From: Pseudomonas sp. RIT-PI-AD
GTDB lineage: Bacteria > Pseudomonadota > Gammaproteobacteria > Pseudomonadales > Pseudomonadaceae
Direction of reading: 5' to 3'
Assembly: GCF_025642785.1 (NCBI RefSeq)
Contig: NZ_JANZKU010000021.1
Location: 1 to 64,000, forward strand
DNA: 64,000 bases
The notes under the pieces were generated by a model. The model was not told the origin of the DNA. It saw only the letters and a list, made by a program, of their open reading frames with translations, and did not search any database. Every line of letters starts with the position of its first letter. Positions within the stretch are counted from its first letter, which is position 1. This document shows, piece after piece, positions 48,039 to 59,400 of the stretch. The translations under genes were made by a program, and so were the position numbers.

Positions 48039-48539
48039 ATGACTCAAGTGACGCTCAAAGGTAATCCGATCCAGGTTGAAGGAAGCCTGCCCCAGCCCGG
48101 CCAGCAGGCCCCCGCGTTCACCCTGGTGGGGGGCGATCTGTCCGACGTGAGCCTGGCCAAGTTCGCCGGCAAGCGCAAGGTGCTGAACATCTTCCCCAGC
48201 GTCGATACGCCCACTTGCGCCACCTCCGTGCGGACCTTCAACGCCGAGACCAGCAAACTGGAAAACACCGTGGTGCTGTGCATCTCCGCCGACCTGCCGT
48301 TCGCCCAGGCGCGCTTCTGCGGGGCCGAAGGCCTGCAGAACGTGGTCAACCTGTCGACCATGCGCGGCCGCGAGTTCCTCGAAGCCTACGGCGTGGCCAT
48401 CGCCAGCGGACCCTTGGCGGGCGTCGCCGCCCGGGCGGTGGTGGTGCTGGACGAGCAGGACAGGGTGCTGCACAGCGAACTGGTCGGCGAAATCGCCGAG
48501 GAACCCGACTACGCGGCGGCCACCGCGGCCTTGAAATAA
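48039..48539 (+). CDS. tpx: Thiol peroxidase
   Basis: Tpx is a periplasmic or cytoplasmic atypical 2-Cys peroxiredoxin that reduces hydroperoxides with thioredoxin. The 166-residue protein has the peroxidatic Cys60 in [11 protein letters not shown] and the resolving Cys94 in ARFCGAEG. No signal peptide is seen, so cytoplasmic action is likely. A hairpin at about 48558-48583 may end transcription. It matches PA2532. Confidence 0.96.
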   Translation: MTQVTLKGNPIQVEGSLPQPGQQAPAFTLVGGDLSDVSLAKFAGKRKVLNIFPSVDTPTCATSVRTFNAETSKLENTVVLCISADLPFAQARFCGAEGLQNVVNLSTMRGREFLEAYGVAIASGPLAGVAARAVVVLDEQDRVLHSELVGEIAEEPDYAAATAALK

Positions 48540-48557
48540 CGGTCTTCCGCGTCCGAC

Positions 48558-48583
48558 GGCCCGCTCCGGCGGGCCCGTTTCAT
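48558..48583 (+). terminator. Possible terminator after tpx
   Basis: GGCCCGC / GGCGGGCC with a short loop and a brief T run (GTTTCAT) follows the tpx stop by about 20 bases. It is weaker than the other terminators in the window. Confidence 0.5.
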
Positions 48584-48782
48584 CCTCGCCGCGCCGTCCC
48601 GGGCGCATGCGCGCCGCACATGCCCGGCAACGATTTTCGACGATGAATCGCCTGCCCCTGGCTTTTTCTTTTCCCGTCATACAGTTAGATCGGTAAATGG
48701 AAGGTAAAGCCGGGCCGCGAGGCTTTGCTTGGCGCGCGAGAATCCTTATCGTTCACGCTCCCCCAGAAGTGATGTCCCCTCC

Positions 48783-50030
48783 ATGTCCGATTCGAGTCCC
48801 CGTCCTGCCTCCCGCTTTCCACGGCGTGGGTTGTTGATCCTGATCGTGCTGCTCCTCGCGGTGGCCTTGGCATGGTGGTTCTGGCCGCACAAGGCGAAGC
48901 CGGAAGGCCCGGCCGGCCGGGCTGGATTCGGCGCCTTCGGCGGGGTGGTGCCGGTGCGTGTCGCGGCGGCGGATCGCAGCGATTTCCCGGTTTACCACAA
49001 GGCGTTGGGCACGGTGACCGCGCTGAACACCGTGAACATCCGCAGCCGGGTGGCCGGCGAACTGGTCAAGGTGCAGTTCGAGGAAGGCCAGAAGGTCAAG
49101 GCCGGCGACCTGCTGGCGGTGATCGACCCGCGCCCCTACGAAGTGGCCTTGCAGCAGGCCGAGGGCACCCTGGCGCAGAACCAGGCGCAATTGAAGAACG
49201 CCGAGATCGACCTGGCGCGCTACAAGGGCCTGTATGCCGAGGACAGCATCGCCAAGCAGACCCTGGATACCCAGCAGGCGCTGCTGTATCAGTACCAGGG
49301 CACCCTCAAGGCCAACCAGGCGGCCGTGGCCGAGGCCCGGTTGAACCTGCAGTACACCCAGATCCGCGCGCCCATCGCCGGCCGCCTCGGCCTGCGCCAG
49401 CTCGACCAGGGCAACCTGGTCGCCGCCAACGACAGTACCGCGCTGGTGGTGATCACCCAGACCCAGCCGATCTCCGTCAGCTTCACCCTGCCCGAAGGCG
49501 ACCTGCCGGACGTGCTGGAGCGGGTGCGCAGCGGCGACAGCCTGAGCGTCGAGGCCTGGGACCGCGGCGACCGCAAGCAACTCGCCAGCGGCGTATTGCA
49601 CAGCCTGGACAACCAGATCGACACCACCACCGGCACCCTGAAGTTCAAGGCGCGTTTCGAGAATGCCGACGAGACGCTGTTCCCCAACCAGTTCGTCAAT
49701 GTCCGCCTGCGCGCCAACGTGCTCGCACGGGCGCTCCGCATTCCCTCGGCGGCGGTGCAGGTGGGCGCCCGCGGCACTTTCGTCTATGTGGTCGGCGCCG
49801 ACAACAAGGTCCAGCTGCGGACCCTGGAGACGGGTCCCAGCGACGGCGAGTACACCGTGGTCACCAAAGGGGTGGAAGAGGGCGAGCGGGTCGTTCTGGA
49901 AGGCACCGACCGCCTGCGCGAGGGCGCCGAGGTGGAGGTGGTGGAAGGGTTGTCCGCGCCGGCCCGCCAGGAACCGGTCGACGATTCGCAGCAACGGGTA
50001 CCGCGCAGACGCTCCGGGCTCAACGGCTGA
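48783..50030 (+). CDS. muxA: RND efflux periplasmic adaptor MuxA (MdtA type)
   Basis: The 415-residue membrane-fusion protein links two RND pumps to the outer-membrane channel. It has an N-terminal membrane anchor (about residues 14-34), the lipoyl half-motifs ([11 protein letters not shown] and GNLVAAND), a coiled-coil hairpin (about 110-180: [17 protein letters not shown] and [12 protein letters not shown]), and a beta-barrel domain. MuxABC-OpmB of P. aeruginosa (PA2528-PA2525) exports aztreonam, novobiocin, macrolides and tetracycline. The ATG at 48783 is chosen over the longer frame at 48729. Its stop overlaps the muxB start. Confidence 0.92.
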   Translation: MSDSSPRPASRFPRRGLLILIVLLLAVALAWWFWPHKAKPEGPAGRAGFGAFGGVVPVRVAAADRSDFPVYHKALGTVTALNTVNIRSRVAGELVKVQFEEGQKVKAGDLLAVIDPRPYEVALQQAEGTLAQNQAQLKNAEIDLARYKGLYAEDSIAKQTLDTQQALLYQYQGTLKANQAAVAEARLNLQYTQIRAPIAGRLGLRQLDQGNLVAANDSTALVVITQTQPISVSFTLPEGDLPDVLERVRSGDSLSVEAWDRGDRKQLASGVLHSLDNQIDTTTGTLKFKARFENADETLFPNQFVNVRLRANVLARALRIPSAAVQVGARGTFVYVVGADNKVQLRTLETGPSDGEYTVVTKGVEEGERVVLEGTDRLREGAEVEVVEGLSAPARQEPVDDSQQRVPRRRSGLNG

Positions 50031-53000
50031 TGGATATTTCCCGCGTCTTCATCCTGCGGCCGGTGGCCACCACCCTGACCATGGTGGCCATCCTGCTGGC
50101 GGGCCTGATCGCCTACCGGATGCTGCCGGTGGCGGCGTTGCCGCAGGTGGACTACCCGACCATCCGTATCCTCACGCTCTACCCCGGCGCCAGCCCCGAG
50201 GTGATGACCAGCGCGGTGACCGCGCCGCTGGAACGCCAGTTCGGGCAGATGCCCGGCCTGCAACAGATGGCATCCACCAGCTCCGGCGGGGCTTCGGTGA
50301 TCACCTTGCGCTTCAGCCTGGAGATCAAGCTGGACGTGGCCGAGCAGGAGGTGCAGGCGGCGATCAACGCGGCGACCAACCTGTTGCCGAACGACCTGCC
50401 GGCGCCGCCGGTGTACAACAAGGTCAACCCGGCCGACACCCCGGTGCTGACCCTGGCGGTGACCTCCAAGACCCTGCCGTTGCCCAAGCTTCACGATCTG
50501 GTCGACACCCGCATGGCACAGAAACTCGCGCAGATCGGCGGCGTGGGGATGGTCAGCATCGCCGGCGGCCAGCGCCCGGCGGTGCGCATCCAGGCCGATC
50601 CCGAGGCCCTGGCCGCCTATGGCCTGGCCCTGGCCGACGTGCGCAGCCTGATCGGCGCGGCCAACGTCAACCAGCCGAAAGGCAACTTCGACGGGCCGAC
50701 CCGGGTGGCGATGCTCGATGCCAACGATCAACTGAAGACCCCGGCGGAATACGCCGAGCTGATCCTCACCTACCAGAACGGCTCGGCGCTGCGGCTCAAG
50801 GATGTCGCCACCATCGTCGACGGGGCCGAGAACGAGCGCCTGGCGGCCTGGGCCAATCAGAATGAGGCGGTGCTGCTCAATGTGCAGCGCCAGCCGGGGG
50901 CCAACGTCATCGAAGTGGTGAGGCGGGTGCAGGAACTGCTGCCGCAACTGCGCGCCAGCCTGCCGGCGGGCCTGGAGGTGACGGTGCTCACCGACCGCAC
51001 CCAGACCATCCGCGCGGCGGTCAACGACGTGCAGCACGAACTGCTGCTGGCCATCGCCCTGGTGGTGATGGTGACCTTCATCTTCCTGCGCAAGCTTTCC
51101 GCCACCCTGATCCCCTCGATCGCCGTGCCGCTGTCCCTGGTGGGCACCTTCGGCGTGATGTACCTGGCCGGTTTCTCCCTGAACAACCTGACCCTGATGG
51201 CGCTGACCGTCGCCACCGGCTTCGTCGTCGATGACGCCATCGTCATGCTGGAGAACATCGCCCGCCACCTGGAGGAGGGCGACACGCCATTGCAGGCGGC
51301 GCTCAAGGGCGCGCGGCAGATCGGCTTCACCCTGATTTCCCTGACCTTCTCGCTGATCGCCGTGCTCATTCCCCTGCTGTTCATGCAGGACGTGGTCGGC
51401 CGGCTGTTCCGCGAGTTCGCCATCACCCTGGCGGTGGCGATCCTGATCTCCCTGGTGGTCTCGCTGACCCTGACGCCGATGATGTGCGCGCGCCTGCTGC
51501 GCCGCGAGGAAGCCAGGGAGCAGAACCCCGCCTGGCTGGAGCGGCTGATCGGCGGCTACGGTCGCTGGCTGACCTGGGTGCTGGCCCATCAGCCGCTCAC
51601 CCTGCTGGTGGCCATCGCCACCCTGGGCCTCACCGTGGTGCTCTACCTAGCGGTGCCCAAGGGGTTCTTCCCGGTCCAGGACACCGGCGTCATCCAGGGC
51701 ATTTCCGAGGCGCCGCAGTCGGTGTCCTTCCATGCCATGAGCGAGCGCCAGCAAAGCCTTTCAGAGGTGATACTGGCCGATCCGGCGGTGGCCAGCCTGA
51801 CCTCCTACATCGGTATCGACGGCGACAACGTGACCCTCAACAGCGGGCGCCTGCTGATCAACCTCAAGCCCCACGGCGATCGCGACGTCACCGCTGCCGA
51901 GGTGATCGAGCGCCTGCGCCCGCAACTGGCGCGCCTGCCGGGCATCCAGCTGTACCTGCAACCGGTGCAGGACCTGACCATCGAGGATAGCATCAGCCGT
52001 ACCCAGTTCCAGTTCAGCATGGAGTCGCCGGACGCCGACTTGCTGGATACCTGGACGCCGCGCCTGGTGGAAGCGTTGCGTGAGCACGCCGAGCTCACCG
52101 ACGTCACCAGCGACCTGCAGAGCCAGGGCCTGCAAATCTATCTGGATATCGACCGCGACGCCGCCTCGCGACTCGGCGTGGGCGTCTCGACCATCACCGA
52201 CGCGCTCTACGACGCCTTCGGCCAACGGCAGATCTCGACCATCTTCACCCAGGCCAGCCAGTACCGGGTGGTGCTGGAGGCGCAGGCCGGCAGCCGGCTC
52301 GGGCCGCAGGCGCTGGAGCAGGTGCACGTGCGCACCGCGGACGGCAAGCCGGTGCCGCTGTCCAGCCTGGCCAAGATGGAAGAGCGGCCGGCCCGCCTGT
52401 TGATCAACCACGTCGGCCAGTTCCCGGCCGTGACCCTGTCGTTCAACCTCGCCAGCGGCGTTTCCCTGGGCGAAGCGGTGGGCATCATCGAGCAGGCGCA
52501 GCGCGACATCGGCATGCCCGAGGGCGTGCAGACGCATTTCCAGGGGGCCGCGGAAGCCTTCCGTGCCTCGCTGTCGAGCACCCTGCTGCTGATCCTGGCG
52601 GCGGTGGTGACCATGTACATCGTGCTCGGCGTGCTCTACGAGAGCTACATCCACCCGATCACCATCCTCTCCACCTTGCCCTCGGCCGCGGTGGGCGCCT
52701 TGCTCGCGCTGCTGCTGTCCGGCAACGACCTGGGGTTGATCGCGATCATCGGCATCATCCTGCTGATCGGCATCGTCAAGAAGAACGCGATCATGATGAT
52801 CGACTTCGCCCTGGAGGCCGAGCGCCACCAGGGCATGACGCCGCGGGATGCGATCTATCGCGCCGCCTTGCTGCGCTTCCGGCCGATCCTGATGACCACC
52901 CTGGCGGCGCTGTTCGGCGCGGTGCCGCTGATGCTCGCCAGCGGCTCCGGCGCCGAGCTGCGCCAGCCCCTTGGCCTGGTGATGGTCGGCGGGCTGCTGG

Positions 53001-53122
53001 TCAGCCAGTTGCTGACGCTGTTCACCACGCCGGTGATCTACCTGGCCTTCGACCGCCTGGCCCGACGCTGGGGCCGCCGCGAACCACGGGGCGCCGGGCG
53101 GGATCTGGACGTGCCGGTATGA
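50030..53122 (+). CDS. muxB: RND efflux inner-membrane pump MuxB (MdtB type)
   Basis: The 1030-residue RND pump has 12 membrane helices in two halves and the proton-relay pair Asp-Asp in [15 protein letters not shown] near residue 408. It forms a heterotrimer with MuxC, as MdtB and MdtC do. The start overlaps the muxA stop by one base. It is followed by muxC after a 31-base gap. Confidence 0.95.
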   Translation: MDISRVFILRPVATTLTMVAILLAGLIAYRMLPVAALPQVDYPTIRILTLYPGASPEVMTSAVTAPLERQFGQMPGLQQMASTSSGGASVITLRFSLEIKLDVAEQEVQAAINAATNLLPNDLPAPPVYNKVNPADTPVLTLAVTSKTLPLPKLHDLVDTRMAQKLAQIGGVGMVSIAGGQRPAVRIQADPEALAAYGLALADVRSLIGAANVNQPKGNFDGPTRVAMLDANDQLKTPAEYAELILTYQNGSALRLKDVATIVDGAENERLAAWANQNEAVLLNVQRQPGANVIEVVRRVQELLPQLRASLPAGLEVTVLTDRTQTIRAAVNDVQHELLLAIALVVMVTFIFLRKLSATLIPSIAVPLSLVGTFGVMYLAGFSLNNLTLMALTVATGFVVDDAIVMLENIARHLEEGDTPLQAALKGARQIGFTLISLTFSLIAVLIPLLFMQDVVGRLFREFAITLAVAILISLVVSLTLTPMMCARLLRREEAREQNPAWLERLIGGYGRWLTWVLAHQPLTLLVAIATLGLTVVLYLAVPKGFFPVQDTGVIQGISEAPQSVSFHAMSERQQSLSEVILADPAVASLTSYIGIDGDNVTLNSGRLLINLKPHGDRDVTAAEVIERLRPQLARLPGIQLYLQPVQDLTIEDSISRTQFQFSMESPDADLLDTWTPRLVEALREHAELTDVTSDLQSQGLQIYLDIDRDAASRLGVGVSTITDALYDAFGQRQISTIFTQASQYRVVLEAQAGSRLGPQALEQVHVRTADGKPVPLSSLAKMEERPARLLINHVGQFPAVTLSFNLASGVSLGEAVGIIEQAQRDIGMPEGVQTHFQGAAEAFRASLSSTLLLILAAVVTMYIVLGVLYESYIHPITILSTLPSAAVGALLALLLSGNDLGLIAIIGIILLIGIVKKNAIMMIDFALEAERHQGMTPRDAIYRAALLRFRPILMTTLAALFGAVPLMLASGSGAELRQPLGLVMVGGLLVSQLLTLFTTPVIYLAFDRLARRWGRREPRGAGRDLDVPV

Positions 53123-53153
53123 CGGCGCGGACCCGTCGCGGGGGAGGGTGCCG

Positions 53154-56100
53154 ATGAACCTTTCCGCCCCCTTCATCGCCCGTCCGGTGGCGACCATGCT
53201 GATGAGCCTGGCGATCCTCCTGCTGGGCGGCATGAGTTTCGGCCTGATGCCGGTGGCGCCGCTGCCGGAGATGGACTTTCCCACCATCACTGTGCAGGCC
53301 AGCCTCGCCGGCGCCAGCCCGGAGATCATGGCCGCCACCGTGGCTACCCCGCTGGAGCGCGCCCTCGGCAGCATCGCCGGGATCAGCCAGATGAGCAGCC
53401 GCACCAGCCAGGGCTCGACGCGGGTCATCGTGCAGTTCGATCTGGACCGCGACATCAACGGCGCCGCGCGGGACGTCCAGGCGGCGATCAACGCCTCGCG
53501 CAACCTGCTGCCCAGCGGCATGCGCAGCATGCCCACCTACCGCAAGGTCAATCCGTCCCAGGCGCCGATCATGGTGCTGTCGCTGACCTCGTCGGTGCTC
53601 GACAAGAGCCAGCTCTACGACCTGGCCTCGACCATCGTGGCGCAGAAGCTGTCGCAGGTGACCGGAGTCGGCGAGGTGCAGATCGGCGGCAGTTCGTTGC
53701 CGGCGGTACGCGTCGAGTTGCAGCCGCAACAGCTCGAGCAGTACGGCATCGCCCTCGACGAGGTGCGCGACACCATCGCCAAGGCCAACCAGCGCCGGCC
53801 CAAGGGTTTCGTCGAGGACGACCAGCGGCAATGGCAGGTGCAGGCCAACGATCAGTTGCGCAAGGCGGCCGACTACGAACCCCTGATCATCCGCTACCAG
53901 AACGGCGCGACCGTGCGCCTGAGCGATGTGGCCAAGGTCCGCGACGGCGTCGAGGACCGCTACAACAGCGGTTTCTTCAACGACGACGCGGCGGTGCTGC
54001 TGGTGGTCAACCGCCAGGCGGGCGCCAACATCATCGAGACCACCCAGGGCATCCGCGACCAACTGCCGACCCTGCGCGCGGTGCTGCCCGGCACCGCGCA
54101 GCTGGAGGTGGCGATGGACCGATCGCCGGTGATCCGCGCCACCCTGCACGAGGCCGAGCGCACGCTGCTGATCGCCGTGGGGCTGGTGATCCTGCTGGTG
54201 TTTCTGTTCCTCGGCAGCCTGCGCAGCGCGATGATCCCGGCGCTGGCGGTACCGGTCTCGCTGGTGGGCAGCTTCGCCGTCATGTATCTCTCGGGTTTCA
54301 CCCTCAACGTGTTGTCGCTGATGGCGCTGATCCTCGCCGCCGGGCTGGTGGTGGACGATGCCATCGTGGTGCTGGAGAACATCGCCCGGCACATCGACAA
54401 CGGCGAGACGCCGCTGCGCGCCGCTTACCTGGGTACCCGCGAGGTGGGCTTCACCCTGTTGTCGATGAACCTGTCGCTGGTGGTGGTATTCGTCTCGATC
54501 CTGTTCATGGGCGGTATCGTCAGCCAGCTGTTCCGCGAGTTCGCCATCACCCTGGCGGCGGCGATCCTGGTGTCCCTGGTGATTTCCCTGACCCTCACGC
54601 CGATGCTCTGCGCGCGCTGGCTGAAGCCCCACGGCGAGGAGGAGACCCGCCTGCAGCGCACGAGCCATCGGCTGCACCGGCGGTTGGTGGGGGCCTACGA
54701 CCGCACCCTGGGCTGGGCCCTGCGGCATCCGCGGATCACCCTGTGCAGCCTGTTGGCGACCATCGCGCTGAACATCGCGTTGTACATCCTGGTGCCGAAG
54801 ACCTTCCTGCCGTCCCAGGACACCGGTCAATTGATCGGCTTCATCCGCGGCGACGACGGCCTGTCGTTCCAGGTGATGCAACCGAAGATGGAAATCTATC
54901 GCCGGGCGGTGCTCGCCGATCCCGCGGTGACCAGCGTGGCGGGCTTCATCGGCGGCGGCAGTGGCATCAACAACGCCATGATGATCGTGCGCCTGAAAAG
55001 CGTCGCCGAACGCAAGGCGTCGGCACAGCAGGTGCTCGAACGCATCCGCGCCAACCTGCCCCAGGTCCCCGGCGGGCAATTGTTCCTGATGGCCGACCAG
55101 GACCTGATGTTCGGCGGTCGCGAGCAGCGCAGTTCGCAATACGAATACAGCCTGCTGGCCGGCGACCTGGCCGACTTGCGCACCTGGCTGCCGAAACTGA
55201 CCCAGGCGCTGAAGAGCCTGCCGGAGCTGACCGCCATCGATGCCAACGAGGGCAAGGGCGCGCAGCAGGTCAGCCTGAAGATCGACCGCGACGCGGCGCG
55301 GCGCCTGGGCGTGGAGATGAACACGGTCACCACGTTGTTGAACAACGCGTTCAGCCAGCGGCAGATTTCCACCATCTACGAAAGCCTCAACCAGTACCAG
55401 GTGGTGATGGAAGTGGACCCGGCGTTTGCCCAGCACCCGGAAGTGCTGGAGCAGGTGCAGGTGGTCACCGGCGACGGCAAGCGCGTGCCCTTGTCGGCGT
55501 TCTCCCATTACGAGCGCAGCCTGGAAGAGGATCGCGTCAGCCACGAGGGGCAATTCGCCGCGGAAAGCATTTCCTTCGACCTGGCGCCCGGCGTCAGCCT
55601 GGACCAGGCGGCCAAGGCCATCGACCGGGCGGTGGCGGCGATCGGCATGCCGACCGAGGTGCAGGGGCGCATGGGGGGCAGCGCCGACATGTTCCAGACC
55701 GCGCAGAAAAGCCAGCCGTGGATGATCCTGGCCGCCTTGCTGATGGTGTACATCGTGCTCGGCATCCTCTACGAGAGCTACATCCATCCCCTGACCATCC
55801 TCTCCACGCTGCCGTCCGCCGGGGTTGGCGCCCTGCTGGCGATCCTCCTCACCGGCCAGGAATTCAGCCTGATTTCCCTGCTCGGCCTGTTCCTGCTGAT
55901 CGGCATCGTGAAGAAGAACGCGATCCTGATGATCGACCTGGCCCTGCAACTGGAGCGTCACGACGGGCTTTCGCCGCAGGAGTCGATCCGCCAGGCCTGC
56001 CTGCTGCGTTTCCGGCCGATCCTGATGACCACCCTGGCCGCCATCCTCGGCGCCCTGCCGCTGCTCATCGGCGGTGCCGAGGGCGCGGAAATGCGCCAGC

Positions 56101-56255
56101 CGCTCGGCCTGACCATCGTCGGCGGACTGGTCCTCAGCCAATTGCTGACGCTCTATACCACCCCGGTGGTCTACCTGTACCTCGACCGCCTGCGCCATCG
56201 GGTCAACCGCTGGCGTGGCGTGCGCACCGATGCCGCCCTGGACACACCGCTATGA
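53154..56255 (+). CDS. muxC: RND efflux inner-membrane pump MuxC (MdtC type)
   Basis: The 1033-residue RND pump is the partner of MuxB. The VVDDAIVVLEN segment in the fourth helix region carries the conserved Asp pair. The start at 53154 has GGGGAGGG upstream; a GTG two codons earlier is in frame. Its stop overlaps the opmB start (ATGA). In MdtBC the B subunit is the one mainly used for proton flow and C for drug binding, which may hold here. Confidence 0.95.
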   Translation: MNLSAPFIARPVATMLMSLAILLLGGMSFGLMPVAPLPEMDFPTITVQASLAGASPEIMAATVATPLERALGSIAGISQMSSRTSQGSTRVIVQFDLDRDINGAARDVQAAINASRNLLPSGMRSMPTYRKVNPSQAPIMVLSLTSSVLDKSQLYDLASTIVAQKLSQVTGVGEVQIGGSSLPAVRVELQPQQLEQYGIALDEVRDTIAKANQRRPKGFVEDDQRQWQVQANDQLRKAADYEPLIIRYQNGATVRLSDVAKVRDGVEDRYNSGFFNDDAAVLLVVNRQAGANIIETTQGIRDQLPTLRAVLPGTAQLEVAMDRSPVIRATLHEAERTLLIAVGLVILLVFLFLGSLRSAMIPALAVPVSLVGSFAVMYLSGFTLNVLSLMALILAAGLVVDDAIVVLENIARHIDNGETPLRAAYLGTREVGFTLLSMNLSLVVVFVSILFMGGIVSQLFREFAITLAAAILVSLVISLTLTPMLCARWLKPHGEEETRLQRTSHRLHRRLVGAYDRTLGWALRHPRITLCSLLATIALNIALYILVPKTFLPSQDTGQLIGFIRGDDGLSFQVMQPKMEIYRRAVLADPAVTSVAGFIGGGSGINNAMMIVRLKSVAERKASAQQVLERIRANLPQVPGGQLFLMADQDLMFGGREQRSSQYEYSLLAGDLADLRTWLPKLTQALKSLPELTAIDANEGKGAQQVSLKIDRDAARRLGVEMNTVTTLLNNAFSQRQISTIYESLNQYQVVMEVDPAFAQHPEVLEQVQVVTGDGKRVPLSAFSHYERSLEEDRVSHEGQFAAESISFDLAPGVSLDQAAKAIDRAVAAIGMPTEVQGRMGGSADMFQTAQKSQPWMILAALLMVYIVLGILYESYIHPLTILSTLPSAGVGALLAILLTGQEFSLISLLGLFLLIGIVKKNAILMIDLALQLERHDGLSPQESIRQACLLRFRPILMTTLAAILGALPLLIGGAEGAEMRQPLGLTIVGGLVLSQLLTLYTTPVVYLYLDRLRHRVNRWRGVRTDAALDTPL

Positions 56256-57829
56256 GTCGCCCCGTGAACCCTGTCGTATCTGGAGAGATCGCGTTGAAGT
56301 CCGGTCCGGAATCCGCCGTTCCCCGCAAGCCCGCCGCCGCGCCCTCGCGGGCGTCGCGCCCGCTGCACCCCCTGGCGCTCGCGCTGGCATTCGCCGCCCT
56401 CGCGGCCTGTACGGTGGGGCCCGACTACCAGCGGCCGGCGGCGGCCAACCCGGCCACGTTCAAGCAGGCCGCCGGGTGGAAGGCCGCCGACCCGGCGGAC
56501 GTGCTGAGCCGCGGCGCCTGGTGGACCCTGTACGGCGACCCGACCCTGGATGGCCTGGTGGAGCGGCTCAATGCCAGCAACCAGAGCCTGGCCAGCGCCG
56601 AGGCGCAGTATCGACAGGCGCGCGCCCTGGTGCGTGGCGCCCGGGCGGCGTTCTTCCCCACCCTGGGCGCCAACCTCGGCGTCACCCGCTCCGGACAGAA
56701 CGGCAGCGGCGGCGGGGGCACCCTCGATGGCGTCGAATACAGCAGCGGTTCCTCGCGCGTCTCGAAGAGCTACGACGCCAGCCTGTCGGTCAGTTGGGAA
56801 CTGGACCTCTGGGGCAAGCTGCGCCGCCAGTTGGAGGCCGACGACGCGAGCATGCAGGCCAGCGCCGCCGACCTCGCGGCGACCCACCTCAGCCTGCAAT
56901 CCGAACTGGTGCAGGACTACTTGCAATTGCGCGTGCTGGACGAACAGAAGCGCCTGCTGGAATCCACCGTGGAGGCCTATCGGCGTGCGCTGAAATTGAC
57001 CGAGAACCAGTATCGCGCGGGTATCGTGCCGAAGTCCGACGTGGCCCAGGCGCGTACCCAGCTGAAGAGCACCGAGGCGCAATCCGTCGACCTGGAATAC
57101 CAGCGCGCGCAACTGGAGCACGCCATCGCCGTGCTGGTGGGCGTCGCCCCGTCGGAGTTCGAGCTGGCGATGGTGGATGCGGTGCCGACCCTGCCGGCGG
57201 TGCCGGTGGGCGTGCCTTCGACCCTACTCGAACGGCGACCGGACATCGCCGCGGCGGAACGGCGGATGCTCAGTGCGAACGCCGCCATCGGCGTCGCCAC
57301 GGCCGCCTATTACCCCGACCTGACCCTGTCCGCCAGCGGCGGCTACCGCAGTGGCGGCCTGGACGACTGGATCAGCGCGCCGAACCGCTTTTGGTCGATC
57401 GGCCCGGCGTTCGCCATGACCCTGTTCGACGGTGGGCTGATCCGTTCGCGGGTGGAACAAGCCGAGGCCGGCTACGACAAGACCGTCGCCGATTACCGGC
57501 AGACCGTGTTGAACGGCTTTCGCGAGGTGGAGGACTACCTGGTACAGCTGTCGGTATTCGAGCGCGAGCGGGTGATCCAGCAGGAGGCCCTCGACGCCGC
57601 CCGCGAATCCCTGCACCTGATCGAGAACCAGTACAAGGCCGGCACCGTGGACTACAACAGCGTGGTCACCCTTCAGACCAGCACCCTGAACAACGAGCGA
57701 ACCCTGTTGAGCCTGGAAGGCAGCCGCCTGACGGCCAGCGTGCAATTGATCGCCGCCCTCGGTGGCGGCTGGCAGAGCCGACAGCTGGCGGAGCCGCCGG
57801 TCATGCAGGGCGCCGCCGGTTCGCGCTGA
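56252..57829 (+). CDS. opmB: Outer-membrane efflux channel OpmB
   Basis: The 525-residue TolC/OprM-family lipoprotein has a signal with lipobox AAC (Cys at about residue 53), then CTVGPDYQRP, the typical start of the mature protein. Two halves of coiled-coil helices and strands make the channel; YYPDLTLSASGGY and AALGGGW mark the end blocks. The N-terminal 30 residues before the hydrophobic core are long for a signal, so a start a few codons later (for example the TTG at about 56294) is possible. It ends the operon. Confidence 0.93.
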   Translation: MSRPVNPVVSGEIALKSGPESAVPRKPAAAPSRASRPLHPLALALAFAALAACTVGPDYQRPAAANPATFKQAAGWKAADPADVLSRGAWWTLYGDPTLDGLVERLNASNQSLASAEAQYRQARALVRGARAAFFPTLGANLGVTRSGQNGSGGGGTLDGVEYSSGSSRVSKSYDASLSVSWELDLWGKLRRQLEADDASMQASAADLAATHLSLQSELVQDYLQLRVLDEQKRLLESTVEAYRRALKLTENQYRAGIVPKSDVAQARTQLKSTEAQSVDLEYQRAQLEHAIAVLVGVAPSEFELAMVDAVPTLPAVPVGVPSTLLERRPDIAAAERRMLSANAAIGVATAAYYPDLTLSASGGYRSGGLDDWISAPNRFWSIGPAFAMTLFDGGLIRSRVEQAEAGYDKTVADYRQTVLNGFREVEDYLVQLSVFERERVIQQEALDAARESLHLIENQYKAGTVDYNSVVTLQTSTLNNERTLLSLEGSRLTASVQLIAALGGGWQSRQLAEPPVMQGAAGSR

Positions 57830-57968
57830 TCCACGCGCGCGCGACCTGGCGCCGCGTCGGTAGCGGCCCCCCGCCGATAGCGCTCGATTACGCGGGGAAT
57901 GTCAGGGCACATCTTCGATCGCATCGATCGCGCCGATTCTGGCCTCGGCTCGAAGGGTATGCGGGGGT

Positions 57969-58001
57969 GGCGCCGGCCCGGCGTATAGCCCGGCCGGCGC
58001 C
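57969..58001. terminator. GC-rich hairpin in the convergent opmB / dctP gap
   Basis: A near-perfect inverted repeat GGCGCCGGCC / GGCCGGCGCC with a loop of about 10 bases. No T run is present, so it may be an intrinsic pause or a Rho-dependent site. Confidence 0.45.
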
Positions 58002-58027
58002 CAGGCGGCCCGGACGGGCCGCGCGAG

Positions 58028-59023
58028 TCATTTCTTGCGGTTGACGGTTTCCGCCGCTTTCAGCACGTCTTCGCCGATGGCGTCCTTGAACTGATTCCAC
58101 ACCGGCTGCATGGCGGTGCGCCAGGCCTGGCGTTCTTCCGTGCTGAGGGAAACCACCTGGGTCTTGCCGGTGGCGACGATGCGCTCGCGGTCCGCGCGGT
58201 TCTGCTCCTCGGCGGCGTGGTTCACCGCGAAGGTCACCTCGTCGATGATCGCCTCCAGTTGGGTCCGGGTGGCGTGGGGAATGCTGTACCAGAAGCGCGG
58301 GTTGCTCACCAGCATGTAGTCGAGCACGCCGTGGTTGGTTTCGGTGATGAAAGGCTGCGCGCCGAAGAGTTTCTGGCTGTAGAGGTTGGACCAGGTGTTC
58401 TCGGTGCCCTGGACCTTGTTGTTCTGCAGGGCCTCGAGGGTTTCCGCGAAGGGGATCTTCACCGAGGTGGCGCCGATCTGGGCGAACTGCGCTTCGAGCA
58501 CGGCGGAGGGTTGGATGCGGAACGCCAGGCCGGCGGCGTCCTTCGGGCTGCGCATGGCACGGGGGCCGGAGAGCTGGCGCATGCCGTTATGCCAGTAGGC
58601 CAGGCCGACGATCTCGTTGGATTCCATGGCGCGCAGCAATTGGCGACCCTTGGCGCGTTTCTGGAAACGGTTCACCGCGTCCAGGTCGTCGAACAGGAAC
58701 GGCAGGTCGAAGACCTGCAATTGCTTGGTGTACTGGTCGAACTTGGCCAGCGAAGGCGCCAGCATCTGCACGTCGTTCTTGCGCAAGGCGTCCAGTTCGC
58801 TGGCATCGCCGAACAGCGTCGAATTCGGATAGACCTCGACCGTCACCTGACCGGCCAAGCGCTGCTCCACCAGTTTCTTGAACAACAGGGCCCCCTGGCC
58901 CTTGGGTGTATCGTCGGCGACGACGTGGGAAAACTTGATCACGATGGGCGCCGTATCGGCCGCCTGCGCGGTGGAAGTCAGCGCCAGTACGCAGGAGGCG
59001 ATGGCGATGAGCGACTTGAACAT
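58028..59023 (-). CDS. dctP: TRAP transporter substrate-binding protein, DctP type
   Basis: The 331-residue periplasmic protein has a signal peptide (about 21 residues, ending AQA-AD), the SHVVADDTPKG start, and the DctP-type carboxylate-binding Arg in AFRIQPS near residue 170. It binds C4-dicarboxylates or related acids for TRAP transporters. The membrane subunits DctQ and DctM are not adjacent, so it is an orphan. The ATG at 59023 has AAGGAA upstream. It lies between two RND operons with no link to either. Confidence 0.9.
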   Translation of the reverse strand: MFKSLIAIASCVLALTSTAQAADTAPIVIKFSHVVADDTPKGQGALLFKKLVEQRLAGQVTVEVYPNSTLFGDASELDALRKNDVQMLAPSLAKFDQYTKQLQVFDLPFLFDDLDAVNRFQKRAKGRQLLRAMESNEIVGLAYWHNGMRQLSGPRAMRSPKDAAGLAFRIQPSAVLEAQFAQIGATSVKIPFAETLEALQNNKVQGTENTWSNLYSQKLFGAQPFITETNHGVLDYMLVSNPRFWYSIPHATRTQLEAIIDEVTFAVNHAAEEQNRADRERIVATGKTQVVSLSTEERQAWRTAMQPVWNQFKDAIGEDVLKAAETVNRKK

Positions 59024-59400
59024 GGTGGATGTTCCTTTCTTCGGTGGGCAGTGGCAGTAAAAGTAGTCGGCGAAATCCGAACGGGCTCGCGTCGGACGCC
59101 GATGGGCGGGGCGACGTCGGCAGCGAGCGGCCATTGCCGGCCTGGCTGTCGAGTCCCGCGGCGCCTTTGAAACGTCCAACGGGGGATTATCCGTCATCGG
59201 CGGCGATAGAAGAACGGGAAAGCGGTCATTTCGCGACGCACTCGCGACAAAAAGCCGCGCGGCAGGTCGTCATGGCGCGGGTGACGCCGAGGGTCGCGGG
59301 CGCGACGACGCGCGTGCGGCGCAAAAAAAGCCCCAGGGTCAAGGAGCGAAACCCTGGGGCGGAAGGGCCGGCAAGGAGGGCCGACCCGGGAGGAGCGGGT
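59024..59400. other. Gap between dctP and oprN, holding a terminator
   Basis: About 380 bases with no gene; the oprN terminator is at the right end (59326-59361). The dctP promoter should lie in the left part. I did not find a convincing RpoN (-24/-12) site. Confidence 0.4.
59326..59361 (-). terminator. Terminator of the mexF-oprN operon
   Basis: GCCCCAGGGT / ACCCTGGGGC forms a stem with an 11-base loop, followed on the minus strand by seven T. It lies 40 to 75 bases past the oprN stop. Confidence 0.92.

Noticed and set aside
48872-50029. Long plus-strand frame extending muxB upstream through muxA
   Set aside because: The extension is out of frame with muxA and low-complexity; muxB has its own start at 50030.
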